A stretch of 64,000 bases of DNA from Euleptes europaea (taxonomy: Eukaryota; Chordata; Lepidosauria; Squamata; Sphaerodactylidae): assembly GCF_029931775.1 (NCBI RefSeq), contig NC_079312.1:8129821-8193820 (forward strand), given 5' to 3'. The notes beneath the pieces were generated by a model. That model saw only the letters and a program-made list of their open reading frames with translations, did not search any database and was not told where the DNA came from. The translations under genes and the position numbers were made by a program. Shown piece after piece: positions 9,833-19,959 of this stretch (its first letter is position 1; every line of letters begins with the position of its first letter).

Positions 9833-11003
9833 CCATTTCCTGCCACAGCTGTCCGAAAATAGCCTGTTATCAAATGGCTGCAAGTTGTCCTCCAGCGATG
9901 CTGGTGAGGAGAACGAGAAGCGTGAGTTTTATACCCCACTTTTTCTCTACTTTTAAGGAGTTTCAAAGTGGCTTACAACGGCCTTCCTGTCCTCTCCCCA
10001 CAACAGACACCTTGTGAGGTTGGCAGGGCAGAGAGAGTTCAGAGAGAACCGTGATTGGCTCAAGGTCACTAGAATAGTTTTACAATTTATTAAACTGGAG
10101 GGCCTTATGTGAAAACTTTGAATAAGGTATTGAATAATATCAGGATAAACATTTTTCTCCTTTTTTTAAAATAAATGAATATGTAAAGCCCACATACCCT
10201 CTTCCCCCCCATTTTTTGTTGTTGTGTGCAAGTGTGTATTTTGTTTTTCTTTACAATAACTTGATAGTATCATCTTTTATATTGGATATGAGGTTACTAT
10301 ATGGTTCTTTTGTTTGTCTCATTGTAAAGTTGATTTTTTGTTCTGTATGTGTGTATATATAAAATGATTTTTAAACAACTCTCCGAAGTACAGAATACAA
10401 GATTTGTATAGCTAAGCATGCAGGTGTAACAGAGAACAGAACCTTGCAAAGGATAAGGACTTTGAATTAAGTAATCAGTTCTTGCTTGATACAACTTTTA
10501 TGGTGAGCAAAGTTCAACTTTTCCAGTCTAGCAAATGCCAGAGACTTCCAGTGTGGTCCTCTTGCTTAAATGAACAAACTGGACATCGCAGAAACCAGGA
10601 CTCAGCTTGCAAAAGACAGCCCTTCTACGAGGTAATAAGAGCCCTGGAAATCTTGTGCTAGGAAACCGACTCTCCCTCTGTCAACTTCCATTGATAATAA
10701 CCCACAGCTGGCGATAGGATAACCCCTTTTTAGTGACCAAACAAGTTACAAAATAGTTAACAAACTTGTAGAATATCAGGCAGGTGTCATTATTATATGA
10801 AACTAGCAAAGGTGGGAGTTTTTTTTTTTTTTAAGCAATGTGGGATATGTCATTGTAATTTCAGGAATAAAGCAAGTCCGTAATAGGGTTGCCGGCTCTG
10901 GGTTGGGAAATACCTGGAGATTTTGGGGGGTGGATCCTAGGGAGGCGAGGGACTTCAGTTGGTATAATGTCACCTTCCAAAGCAGCCGTGTTCTCCAAGG
11001 AAA
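9833..11003. other. Non-coding 3' flank / intergenic, paralogous in all copies
   Basis: No gene is seen. The segment aligns with 39840-40850 and 57780-59590. It has A/T-rich and TG-rich tracts (10200-10370) and a retroposon-like phrase at 10885-11010 (GGGTTGCCGGCTCTGGGTTG) that is dispersed in all three copies. Confidence 0.7.
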
Positions 11004-11011
11004 CCGATCTC

Positions 11012-11559
11012 CAGAGGCGGATCTACTGTGAAGCTTAAGCTTCAGGGTCCCTAATCCCGGAGGGGCCCCCTGAAGCAACTTTTTTAATGAGTGAATTTCT
11101 CAACAAAATTGAGTTTTTAAAGTGATAGAATCATAAGCCAATGGGTTGAAGTACTTATTATTGACTTTAGAATATGCTCTAATACCCATTTCATATGGCC
11201 TCAAAATGTCCCTATCATTGGTCAAATTGCACAATTTTCTCAGGGGCTTGCTTTGCTCGACCCCCAGCTGTAAGGGCTCACTGAGCTCACCAGAATCTAT
11301 TCACAGCCTACATTTTGGCAGCTGGATTGTCAGATCCTTTGTTGGTGCATGGCTTAATAGTTCTGTCGTTTTATTTCATCACTGTATGGCCCACTTTCAA
11401 GGACTCCACCCCACCGCCCTGTTCGCCACCATTTTGGCCTCAGGGTCCTCGCAAGGGCAGCACGGACCTTTGGACCTTGTTGGATGTTGGTTGCCGGTTG
11501 TGAAGGGCCCCCCATAATAGTTCAAGCTTCAGGCCCACAAAAATGTAGGTCCACCACTG
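11012..11559. mobile_element. hAT-type MITE
   Basis: The termini CAGAGGCGGATCTAC and the inverted GTAGGTCCACCACTG match in 12 of 15 positions. The 8-bp target duplication is CCGATCTC (11004-11011) and CCTATCTC (11560-11567). The site is empty in copies B (about 40850) and C (about 59596). No transposase is visible. Confidence 0.8.
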
Positions 11560-11639
11560 CCTATCTCTGTCACCTGGAGCCCAGTTGTAATTCTGGGAGA
11601 TCTCCAGCCCTACTAGCAAGCCCCCAAAAAACAACAAAG

Positions 11640-12130
11640 TTCTCCCCAGTCTCCCCTCTTGCATCTCCCCTTTCCCCCTCCTTTTATTGCAACTCCCTTC
11701 CTGCCCAAATGCATTTTAAGCTCATCAGGTTTTTGCAGCTGCAGGGGGGTGGAGAGAGGGCTGCTCTTGCTGCTGCTGGCCTGCGTGGGAAAATCCCCGG
11801 CTCCTTTCCCACGGGGGGGGGGGCGAGGCAGGAAGGTCTCCGCGGCTCCTGATTGGCTCCCTTTGCAGGAAGGCCGCTTCCCAGCCCAGGGGAAAGCCCT
11901 GCTGGGCCAGAGCTTTTGAGTTAGGTGCTCTGATGGTTAAAACAGGCAAGCTCAAAGTGCCTAGAGAGGAAGGAAACTGGGGGCGAGGGGGGTGTTAATT
12001 GCAGGCCCCCCTTCCTGTTCCAGCCCCTTTCTCATTCTGCAGGTACCTGGGAACGGGAGCTGTGGAGGTTGCAGTTAGAAAGCCTGTTTGGAGACACCAC
12101 AGAGTTTTAAGGTGCAATTGGGGTGGGTGG
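11640..12130 (+). promoter_or_regulatory. GC-rich candidate promoter region of gene 2
   Basis: This is the most GC-rich single-copy stretch between the gene 1 fingers and the gene 2 start exon. It carries an inverted CCAAT box (GATTGGCTCC near 11849) and G/C tracts, followed by a conserved segment ending GGTGCAATTGGG. The equivalents at 40910-41125/43378-43640 and 59690-60020 retain the downstream part, but the CCAAT box is altered in B and missing in C. The position fits a KRAB zinc finger 5' exon/promoter. No start site can be assigned. Confidence 0.25.
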
Positions 12131-13857
12131 GGGTGGTCTTTCTTGGGGAGGAGAGATTAAAGCGAGAGAGAGAGAGATGGAAATGGGGCGGTGGAGGATG
12201 CCAGTCGAGTGCAATCTGATGAAAAACTGCCTGGCACGTGTGTTTGCATAATATAGCTTTGTTTGGAAAATTAAGTGAGCAGATTAGATTAGCAGTAAAT
12301 CAAACGAGTGCAAATCTGTTTTTAATGGTGTTTGAAATCTGTATATATTTTCTGGGTAGTCTACAATAAACCTTTCCCCCATTCTTTATTTAGTCCCAGG
12401 AATTTAGGAAAAGAGGTGACTTCATATATCAATAATGTGTTTGCAGCTGCAAATAACTGACTGTTTTACGTATTAGTAACTGCAAACATTTGAATTTCTT
12501 TTTTCTTATTTTTTTTTAATTGTGATCTGTCTTTTTTTGATGTTTCCTTCTTTTGTTGCATTTTGTTAATGTATGGTTATGTGTAGCGGTTGTGAGACTT
12601 ATTATTTTCATTTTCACTGGGACCAAAGACAAATTACAAGCATGATAAAAAAAAAATTCCCCAATCAATCAGTAAATGGATTACAGCGTTCAATGGTGTC
12701 AGGAAATCATTGAACACATTACAAGATATGATAATGTTTGAATTTAAAAACAAAGATTCCTAGTAAAAGTTATAAATTAATCTTGTATATGATTTTATGT
12801 CATAGTATGGAAGCGTTGTAAGCCACCCTGAGCCCGGCTTTGGCCGGAAAAAGGCGGAGTGTAAATCTAATAAAATAAAAAATAAAAAACTTGCAGCTAT
12901 GAATAATAACATAAGTTATATGAAGTTGCTCTGGACAGGAGGGTATGGTGACAGACCCCCTTGTCCCAAGGGGAGTTATTCCCTTCCCATCCACACTGGG
13001 GGCCAGAAAGAAAAGGTTTTATCTCAAAAGGGCTATGGATCTTGTTTCTTCAGGGAATGAATGGCAAAGCTTGCTCTTGGGGGAGTGCGTGTAAGAAGAA
13101 TGGAAAGGATTGCTCCATGCAAAAGGAGCCTGAGGACATAGTGGGGCTCTTGTCCATTCTATTGCTGTGCAGATGAGGGGAATTTTGGCAGGTGCTGCTT
13201 CTCTTCATCCTCTGGGATCCAGCCAAAACGTCTACGCAAGGAATACAAGATCTGAGCTACCCCCTCCTCCAAATCCTGTTCTACTTGTCAGATCACGAGG
13301 AAACATTTGCTGTGTCTCCTGGCAAGCTTAAGAAAAAACCCTGAAATAGAACCTCCATGTTCCAAGGCGGTTTACTTAAAATGTTTTAGGTGATGAGTGG
13401 AGGAGGTGGTCAGGTTTCCCCTGTAGATGTCTGCATAGCCACTGTTAGAAATGGGAGGCTGGACTGAATGGTCTGATCCAGAAGAGGCCTCTTTTTCTCT
13501 TCTAGAAACATGCTTTGCTTTAAATCACACTGTCCTTGTTGTGTCCCTCCTCCAGGGTGATCTGCTCTCTGGCAGGTAGGGAAAGATACGGCCCCCATAT
13601 ACCCATCTCTTCTTTGGACAGAGACCCAGTGAGGGGAAACATGTCTGAGGGAGCCAAATACTGAACTGTTTTGGAATTCATCAGCTGAAGGGGGCTGACT
13701 GACTTTGGGCCAGTTGTGCCCTGTCGGTCTGGCCCACCTCCCAGGGTTGTTGTGAGGACAGAATGGAGGACGAGAGAACAATATCAGCCCCTTTGGGTCC
13801 CTGTTGAGGAAAAATGCAAAGTGTGAACAAATAAAGATAATTTTGTCTCCCTCACAG
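12131..13857. other. 5' region / intron of gene 2, no coding sequence
   Basis: It holds a GA-rich run (12165-12180), A/T-rich intron, the tail of a dispersed retroposon (GTAAGCCACCCTGAGCCCGG, 12819-12885, ending in AATAAAA repeats) and, at about 13685-13840, the 3' part of a tRNA-type SINE that leads into the start-exon acceptor. Related blocks are at 15841-17012, 43640-46571 and 60783-63205. Confidence 0.7.
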
Positions 13858-13940
13858 GACTCTGAAGAGCTTCAGAGCCAGGTTCCAGATTATCTCTTCT
13901 TTGGGGCAGAGCAGAAACTCTTAAGATGCAGCCAGCTCAG
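13858..13940 (+). CDS. Start exon of KRAB zinc finger gene 2, copy 1 (MQPAQ)
   Basis: The acceptor is CTCACAG, ending at 13857. ATG is at 13926 and the donor GTAAGG follows 13940. The coding part is five codons, MQPAQ, ending in phase 0, which is the phase at which the KRAB-A exon at 15002 begins. The upstream 68 bases would be 5' untranslated. The same 82-83 bp exon occurs at 17013, 46572 and 63206 with the ATG kept in all four, which supports it as the true start. Nothing upstream in frame offers a better start. Confidence 0.75.
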
Positions 13941-14246
13941 GTAAGGGATGAATATCAGGAACAGTTTGGTGCTTCCTTTGATTGCAGGGCTGAAAGGGAA
14001 CCATTTCTGGATGTTTTGTAATTTGCAGCCTTCTTCTCTTGGTAAGTTGCATTAGATTTCTCCATAGAGAAAAGGGGCCAAAAATGCTGAAATAAATTTA
14101 TAAAATTAGTTTTCACGGCTTTCTGATAACAGCAAGGTAACGCAGCAGCCTGTACAGGAGGCCGTGCAGTTCATTGATCTTCTCCCACGAATCAAAAGGC
14201 GGGATGCCCATACACTGCCCAGGCAGGTTTTATTGTTTTTCTATGG

Positions 14247-14411
14247 CAGGGATGTCAAACATATGGCCCACGACCGGATCCAGCCCATGAGCAAGCCGAG
14301 GCAGCTATGCCTCCTCCAGTCCCAATCTGGGCAGATGAGGCATGGCCCAGCCCAACCAAGTGTCATTTATGTCATATCCGGCCATTGTAACATATGAGTT
14401 TGAAACCCCCG
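14247..14411. mobile_element. hAT MITE, short
   Basis: It opens with CAGGGATGTCAAACATATGG and ends with the inverted AGTTTGAAACCCCCG. The 8-bp target duplication TTCTATGG lies at 14239-14246 and 14412-14419. It is the same family as 6691-8535, reduced to about 165 bp. Copies are at 46966 and 63597; the copy at 17297 has lost its left end. Confidence 0.85.
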
Positions 14412-14493
14412 TTCTATGGTGTGTCAAGTATTCTCTAAAGGTAGAACTCCCCCCTTGGGGTACCAAGAACTTTCCATGAAGGATCTAGAGGAG

Positions 14494-14670
14494 GAGGGTC
14501 AGTGGCTCGGTGGTAGAGCGCCTGCTTGGCATGCAGAAGGCCCCTTCATCTAAAGATAATAAAAGGATCAGGTAAGAGGTAATGTGAAAAGACTCTTCCT
14601 GGGACCCTGGAGAGCCACTGCCAGTCAGAGCTGACAATACTGGCTTTGATGGACCAACAGTCACTGCGTT
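14494..14670 (+). mobile_element. tRNA-Ala-like SINE
   Basis: The tRNA-like head GTCAGTGGCTCGGTGGTAGA and GCTTGGCATGCAGAAGG are followed by a body with GGAGAGCCACTGCCAGTCAG and the end TTGATGGACCAACAGTC. The RNA polymerase III box A and B regions are recognisable but decayed. Other copies are at 17523, 47238 and 63858. Confidence 0.75.
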
Positions 14671-14767
14671 TAAAATGGTGTTACTGCTTGCGAGGACCCT
14701 TCAAGGGCCTGATTCAGTAGACAGCATTTTCAGGTATTCCTCTTTCAATATCCACAGTTGCTTGAGG

Positions 14768-14930
14768 AGAGGCTGTGGCTCAGAGGTGGAGCATCTGCTT
14801 GGCATCCAGAAGGTCCAAGTTTCAATTCCGGGCGTGCATTTCTGGAGAGCTGCAGCTGGTTTGATCAGACAGTAATGACCTTGATAGACCAACGGTCTGA
14901 TTCAGAATAAGGCTGCTTCACGTTAGTTTG
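14768..14930 (+). mobile_element. tRNA-Ala-like SINE, second copy before KRAB-A
   Basis: Head GGCTGTGGCTCAGAGGTGGA, box B-like GTTTCAATTCCGGG, end GGTCTGATTCAGAATAAGG. It ends about 75 bp before the KRAB-A acceptor. Paralogues are at 17793 and 47508. Confidence 0.8.
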
Positions 14931-14944
14931 TTTTCAGATGGTGA

Positions 14945-15148
<204 letters not shown>

Positions 15149-15299
15149 TGATTTGGTAGATGTGGAAGGTGTGATTTTTTTGGCCCCATTGCTACTTTGA
15201 TTATTTATGCTATTTATATCAGTAGATATCAGTAGATAAATGACAGTAGCAGGGGTGATTAGATTAGGTGTGATATGCAGAGGGGTAGCAGGCATGGAG

Positions 15300-15605
15300 A
15301 AATCAGCACTGGTAATGAGGAATCCACGGGAATGAGCTATTTATAGTCCACATTCTCACTGAAACTCAAGGAAGATTAGAGAGTGTCAGTCAGTTCAATC
15401 AATAGGGTGAAGAGACAGCTAACAAACAACGCTCTAGGGCTTGGACGGAAGGTCACCAAGGAGAAGACTGAGGTTGCTGTGCAGAGGAAGGCAATGGCAA
15501 ACCACCTCTGCTCATCTGTTGGCTTGACAACCCCACGGTCTTGGGCTTGCCATGAGCTGGTTGCAACTTAATGGCACAAAATTATTATTATTATTATTTA
15601 TAGGA
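15300..15605 (+). mobile_element. SINE-like repeat with BovB-type tail
   Basis: It contains GGAAGGCAATGGCAAACCAC and ends GCCATGAGCTGGTTGCAACT, TAATGGCAC and an ATT repeat. The end resembles the BovB tail (TCATGAGTCG, TTGATGGCAC), suggesting mobilisation by BovB. Copies are at 18600-18850 and 48300-48550. Confidence 0.55.
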
Positions 15606-15744
15606 CTCATTTAGCAGAAATCTGAAACAAGTCTTGAGTATTAAATATGACATGTTAGGCAATGCAAGAAATGGTATTACGTCTGTAGAAATGTAATGCA
15701 GTGACAGCAAGATAACAAATAGCAACAAGTAGCTTGTATTAGTA

Positions 15745-15840
15745 GCGATGTCCATTCCCTGACCTGGTTAGGCCAGGTCAGCTCAGTCTCGTCAGGTCTT
15801 GGAAGCTAAGTAGGGTTGACCCTCTTGGGTACTTGGGTAC
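15745..15840 (+). mobile_element. 5S-rRNA-derived SINE, truncated at duplication junction
   Basis: TCGTCAGGTCTTGGAAGCTA and GTAGGGTTGACC match the internal promoter region of 5S rRNA (TCTGATCTCGGAAGCTAAGC). The element stops at 15840, the D1/D2 breakpoint; the full copy is at 18991-19215. Confidence 0.8.
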
Positions 15841-16102
15841 TTTAAATTGTGATCTGACCTTTTTAGATGTTTCCTTCTTTTGTTGCATTTTGTTAATGTA
15901 TGGTTATGTGTATCTGTTGTGTGACTTATTATTTTCGTTTTCTCTGGGACCAAAGACAAATTACAAGCATGACAAAAAAAAAAATTCCCCAATCAATCAG
16001 TAAATGGATTAAAGCATTCAATGGTGTCAGGAAATGATGGAACAAATTACAAATTATGATAATGTTTGAATCTAAAAACAAAGATTCCTAGTAAAAGTTA
16101 TA

Positions 16103-16613
16103 CCGTATTTTTCGCTCCATAAGATGGACTTTTTTCCTCCTCAAAAGGGAGGGGAAATGTCTGTGCGTCTTATAAAGTGAATGCTGGCTGGCCAGGTGCG
16201 TGTCGGGACGGCGCGAGCCGGCGTTCCCCGCCCCGACGGCCAGCTGGGAGGCAGACGGGGCTGCACAGAGCCGGCTGGGCGCGTGCGCGTCCAGACGGCA
16301 CGAGCTGGCGTTCCCCACCCCGACGGCCGGCTGGGAGGCGGACGGGGCACACAGAGCCGGCTGGGCGTGTGCGCTTCTGGATGGCGCGAGCCGGCATTCC
16401 CCGCCCCGATGGCCGGCTGGGAGGCGGGCGGGGCGCACAGAGCCGGCTGGGCGCGTGCGCCGGCTCGCACCGTCCCGACGCTCACACGCCCAGCCGGCAT
16501 TCACTCCATAAGACAAGTTTTAGAGGAGGAAAACAAGATTTTTTCTTGTTTTCCTCCTCTAAAAACTAGGAGCGTCTTATGATCAGGTGCGTCCTATGGA
16601 GCGAAAAATACGG
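16103..16613. mobile_element. TIR MITE with CpG-rich minisatellite
   Basis: The termini are CCGTATTTTTCGCTCCATAA and the inverted TATGGAGCGAAAAATACGG, flanked by TA on both sides (16101-16102 and 16614-16615). The equivalent sites near 12766 and 61267 read straight through TATAAAT, so the insertion and its TA duplication are directly visible. This suggests the Tc1/mariner superfamily. The interior carries three direct units of about 86 bp (16190-16450) that are very G/C- and CpG-rich, then a partial inverted unit. Confidence 0.8.
16190..16500. repeat. CpG-rich tandem repeat, about 86 bp x 3
   Basis: Each unit has CCGGCTGGGCGCGTGCGC, GGCGTTCCCCGCCCCGACGG and GGCTGGGAGGCGGACGGGGC. A final half unit is inverted (CACACGCCCAGCCGGC). 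It has by far the highest CpG density in the window apart from the L1 5' end. Confidence 0.85.
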
Positions 16614-17012
16614 TAAATTTAACTTGTATATGATTTTACGGCATTGTAAGCCACCCTGAGCCAGAGTGTTAATCTAATAAAATAAAAATCATGCAGCTAT
16701 GAATAATAACATAAGTTATATGAAGTTGTTCTGGACAGGAGGGTATGGCGACAGACTGCCCCCATATAACCATCTCTTCTTTGGACGGAGACCCAGTGAT
16801 GGGAAACATGTCTGAGGGAGCCAAATACTGAACTGTTTTGGCATTCATCAGCTAAAGGGGGCTGACTGACTTTGGGCCAGTTGTGCCCTGTCAGTCTGGC
16901 CCACCTCCCAGGGTTGTTGTGAGGACGAGAGAACAATATCAGCCACTTTGGGTCCCTGTTGGGGAAAAATGCAAAGTGTAAACAAATAAAGATAAATTTG
17001 TCTCCCTCACAG

Positions 17013-17095
17013 GATGTAGAAGAGCTCCAGAGCCAGGTTCCAGATCATCTCTTCTTTGGGGCAGAGTGGAAACACTTAAGATGCAGCCAGCTCAG
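17013..17095 (+). CDS. Start exon of gene 2, copy 2 (MQPAQ)
   Basis: The acceptor CTCACAG ends at 17012, ATG is at 17081 and the donor GTAAGG follows 17095. It has the same five codons and phase as the exon at 13858. An upstream ATG at 17015 is followed at once by TAG, a minimal upstream ORF absent from the other three copies. This copy is nearest to the KRAB-A/KRAB-B/finger series and is the likelier first coding exon of the working gene. Confidence 0.75.
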
Positions 17096-17296
17096 GTAAG
17101 GGATGAAGATCAGGAACAGCTTGGTGCTTCCTTTGAATGCAGGGCTGGAAGGGAACCATTCTTGGGTATTTTGTAATTTGCAGCCTTCTTCTCTTGGTAA
17201 GTTGCATTTGATTTCTCCATAGAGAAAAGCGGCCTAAAAATGCTTAAATAAATTTGTAAATTTATAAAATTAATTTTCACGGCTTTCTGATAACCC

Positions 17297-17438
17297 ACGG
17301 CCGGATCCAGCCCATGAGCAAGCCGAGGCAGCTACGCCTCCTCCACTCCCGATCTGGGCAGATGAGGCATGCCCCGGCCCAACCAAGTGTCATTTATGTC
17401 ATATTCGGCCATTGTAACAAATGAGTTTGACTAGCCTG
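17297..17438. mobile_element. hAT MITE, left end deleted
   Basis: It corresponds to 14263-14411 without the left terminus. The deletion joins the upstream intron (TTTCTGATAAC) directly to element-internal sequence. Confidence 0.75.
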
Positions 17439-17522
17439 TTCTACGGTGTGTCAAGTATTCTCTAAAGGTAGAACTCCCCCCTTGGGGTACCAAGAACTTT
17501 CCATGAAGGATCTAGAGGAGGA

Positions 17523-17950
17523 AGGTCAGTGGCTCGGTGGTAGATCGCCTGCTTGGCATGCAGAAGGTCCCTCATCTAAAGATAATAAAAGGATCAGGTA
17601 AGAGGTGATGTGAAAGGACTCTTCCTGGGACCCTGGAGAGCCACTGCCAGTCAGAGCTGACAATACTGACTTTGATGGACCAACAGTCACTGCGTTTAAA
17701 ATGGTGTTACTGCTTGCAAGGACCCTGCAAGGGTCTGACTCAGTAGAGAGCATTTTCAGGTATTCCTCTTTCAATATCCACAGTTGCTTGAGGAGGGGCT
17801 GTGGCTCAGTGGTGGAGCATCTGCTTGGCATCCAGAAAGTCCCTGGTTCAATTCCCGGCGTGCATTTCTGGAGAGCTGCAGCTGGTTTGATCAGACAGTA
17901 ATGACCTTGATAGACCAACGGTCTGATTCAGTATAAGGCTGCTTCGCATG
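17523..17950 (+). mobile_element. Pair of tRNA-Ala-like SINEs before KRAB-A copy 2
   Basis: Two tandemly placed SINEs (17523-17690 and 17793-17945) match the pair at 14494-14930. The second has the clearest box B-like stretch, GGTTCAATTCCCGG. It ends about 80 bp before the exon acceptor. Confidence 0.8.
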
Positions 17951-17970
17951 TGTTTGTTTTCAGATGGTGA

Positions 17971-18222
<252 letters not shown>

Positions 18223-18252
18223 TGATTATTTATGCTATTTATATCAGTAGAA

Positions 18253-18425
18253 AAGAGCAAGAGTCCAGTAAAGATTTGATAAAATTTCTTAAAGGCTTAA
18301 ACAAAAGACTTAGCCCCTTAAAGACTTAACCGTAAAGACCTAACAAAATTTCGGACGGGGTATGAGCTTTCGAGAATTACAGCTCACCTCTTCAGATACA
18401 GCTAGAATATGAGTCCGTCTGTCTT
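18253..18425 (+). mobile_element. Short SINE-like retroposon
   Basis: GAAAAGAGCAAGAGTCCAGT, ACCTAACAAAATTTCGGACG and TATGAGCTTTCGAGAATTAC match the family at 1480. It is shared with 47957-48115 but absent from D1, which lacks the surrounding bases. Confidence 0.6.
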
Positions 18426-18599
18426 TAAGTAGGGAAGAGTGAATTCAGACACCCAATGGCAATAGCATATAAATGTCAGTAGCAGGTAAATGACATGAGC
18501 AGGGGTGATTGGATTAGGTGTGATATGCAGAGGGGTAGCAGGCATGGAAAAGTCAGCTTTTCTAATGAGGAATCCCCGGGAATGAGCTATTTATAGTCC

Positions 18600-18850
18600 A
18601 CATTCTCACTGAAACTCAAGGAAGATTAGAGAGTGTCAGTCAGTTCAATCAATAGGGTGAAGAGACAGCTAATAAACAACGTTCTAGGACTTGGACAGAA
18701 GGTCACCAAGGAGAAGACTGAGGTTGCTGTGTAGAGGAAGGCAATGGCAAACCACCTCTGCTCATCTCTTGGCTTGACAACCCCACGGTCTTGGGCTAGC
18801 CATGAGCTGATTGCAACTTAATGGGACAAAATTATTGTTATTATTTATAG
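18600..18850 (+). mobile_element. SINE-like repeat with BovB-type tail
   Basis: Paralogue of 15300-15605, with the same GGCAATGGCAAACCACC core and AATGGGACAAAATTATT end. Confidence 0.55.
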
Positions 18851-18990
18851 GACTCATTTAGCAGAAATCTGAAACAAGTTTGAGTATTAAATATGACATG
18901 TTAGGCAATGCAGGATATGGTATTACGTTTGTAGAAATGTAATGCAGTGACAGCAAGAGAAAAAATAGCAACAAGTAGCTTGTATTAGTA

Positions 18991-19215
18991 GTGATGTCCA
19001 TTCCCTGACCTGGATAGGCCAGGTTAGCTCAGTCTTGTCAGGTCTTGGAAGCTAAGTAGGTTTGACCCTGGTGAGTACTTGGATGGGAGGCCATTCTTCT
19101 ACATGGGGGGGGGGCAGGGAATGGCGAACCACCTCTGGACATCTCTTGCCTTGAAAACCCTACTGGGTTGTCATAAGTCGGCTGTGACTTGATGGCACTT
19201 CCCACCTCCACCAGT
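18991..19215 (+). mobile_element. 5S-rRNA-derived SINE with BovB-like tail, complete
   Basis: The 5S-like part (19010-19090) includes CAGGTCTTGGAAGCTAAGTA and GAGTACTTGGATGGGAGGCC. A linker (GGCGAACCACCTCTGGACAT) is followed by the tail GTCATAAGTCGGCTGTGACT, TGATGGCACTT, which matches the BovB 3' end. This fits a SINE transcribed from a type 1 polymerase III promoter and moved by BovB. Confidence 0.85.
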
Positions 19216-19479
19216 ATTGTCCACCGCCCTGTTCCGTCTGTTGAAATGCGTTCCAGAATTGTTCTGTTACAACATAGCCTTATTTCTGTATAAAAATGTC
19301 CTCCCATCTGCTGTGGAAGTGGGTGTCCCTGGACATACGTGGTCAGCCATGAAGTTTTCAGCCTGACTAATAGCATTTGTTGAATCCCAAACTCCCATTT
19401 TAACAGACCTGACAATTGTGCATCCCCTTGAAATGGATGATGAATGTAATTGCCGTCTTTACAGTGTATCGGTTAGAAC

Positions 19480-19955
19480 TGGCAATTGTATGTTTAGCCT
19501 GAAGAGGAGAAGACTGAGAGGTGATATGATAACCATCTTCAAGTACTTGAAGAGCTGTCACATAGGGGATGGTGCCAAGTTGTTTTCTGTTGCCCCAGAA
19601 GGTCAGACCAGAACCAGCAGGTTGAAATTAAATGAAAAGAGTTTCCGTCTAGACATTAGGAAGAATTTTCGAACAGTTAGAGCAGTTCCTTAGTGGAACA
19701 GGCTTCCTTAGGATGTGGTGGGCTCTCTTTCCATGGAGGTTTTTAAGAAGAGATTAGATGGCCATCTGTCAGCAATGCCGATTCTATGACCTTAGGCAGA
19801 TGATGAGAGGGAAGGCAACTTGGCCATCTTCTGGGCATGGAGTAAGGATCACTGTGTGTGTGTGGGGGGGAAGTGGTTGTGAATTTCCTGCATTGTGCAG
19901 GGGGTTGGACGAGATGACCCTGGTGGTCCCTTCCAACTCTATGATTCCATGACTG
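19480..19955 (+). mobile_element. CR1 LINE 3' fragment
   Basis: It encodes the C-terminal end of CR1 ORF2 in pieces ([32 protein letters not shown]) and ends in GGGTTGGACGAGATGACC, TCTATGATTCCATGA. The copy is at 49655-50125. Confidence 0.85.
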
Positions 19956-19959
19956 ATAG

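Larger units (their letters stand above)
2394..12880. repeat. Segmental duplication block, copy A
   Basis: This block holds a minus-strand CR1 pair, a SINE, the finger exon, a 3' flank and a GC-rich region. It is paralogous to 35291-44320 (copy B) and 51575-61420 (copy C). Order and strand agree in all three. The differences are discrete insertions and deletions: copy B lacks the segment matching about 5910-8687, and copy A alone has insertions at 9491 and 11012. Confidence 0.9.

Noticed and set aside
11146-11517. Open frame of 123 codons (MKYLLLTLEYALIPISYGLK start)
   Set aside because: It lies wholly within a hAT MITE absent from both paralogues, and has no similarity to a transposase or other known protein.
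14494-14560. Possible functional tRNA-Ala gene
   Set aside because: The tRNA-like head is decayed, lacks a complete acceptor stem and is followed by a SINE body; the same unit recurs at many sites.
16088-16582. Several overlapping ORFs of 75-142 codons rich in Arg, Ala, Gly and Pro on both strands
   Set aside because: They come from the CpG-rich 86-bp minisatellite inside a MITE; stop codons are rare in such sequence in every frame. There is no start context, splice site or conservation in the paralogous sites.
18991-19090. Possible 5S rRNA gene
   Set aside because: Only the 5S-like promoter portion is present, diverged, and fused to a SINE body with a BovB-like tail; no T-run terminator follows the 5S part.
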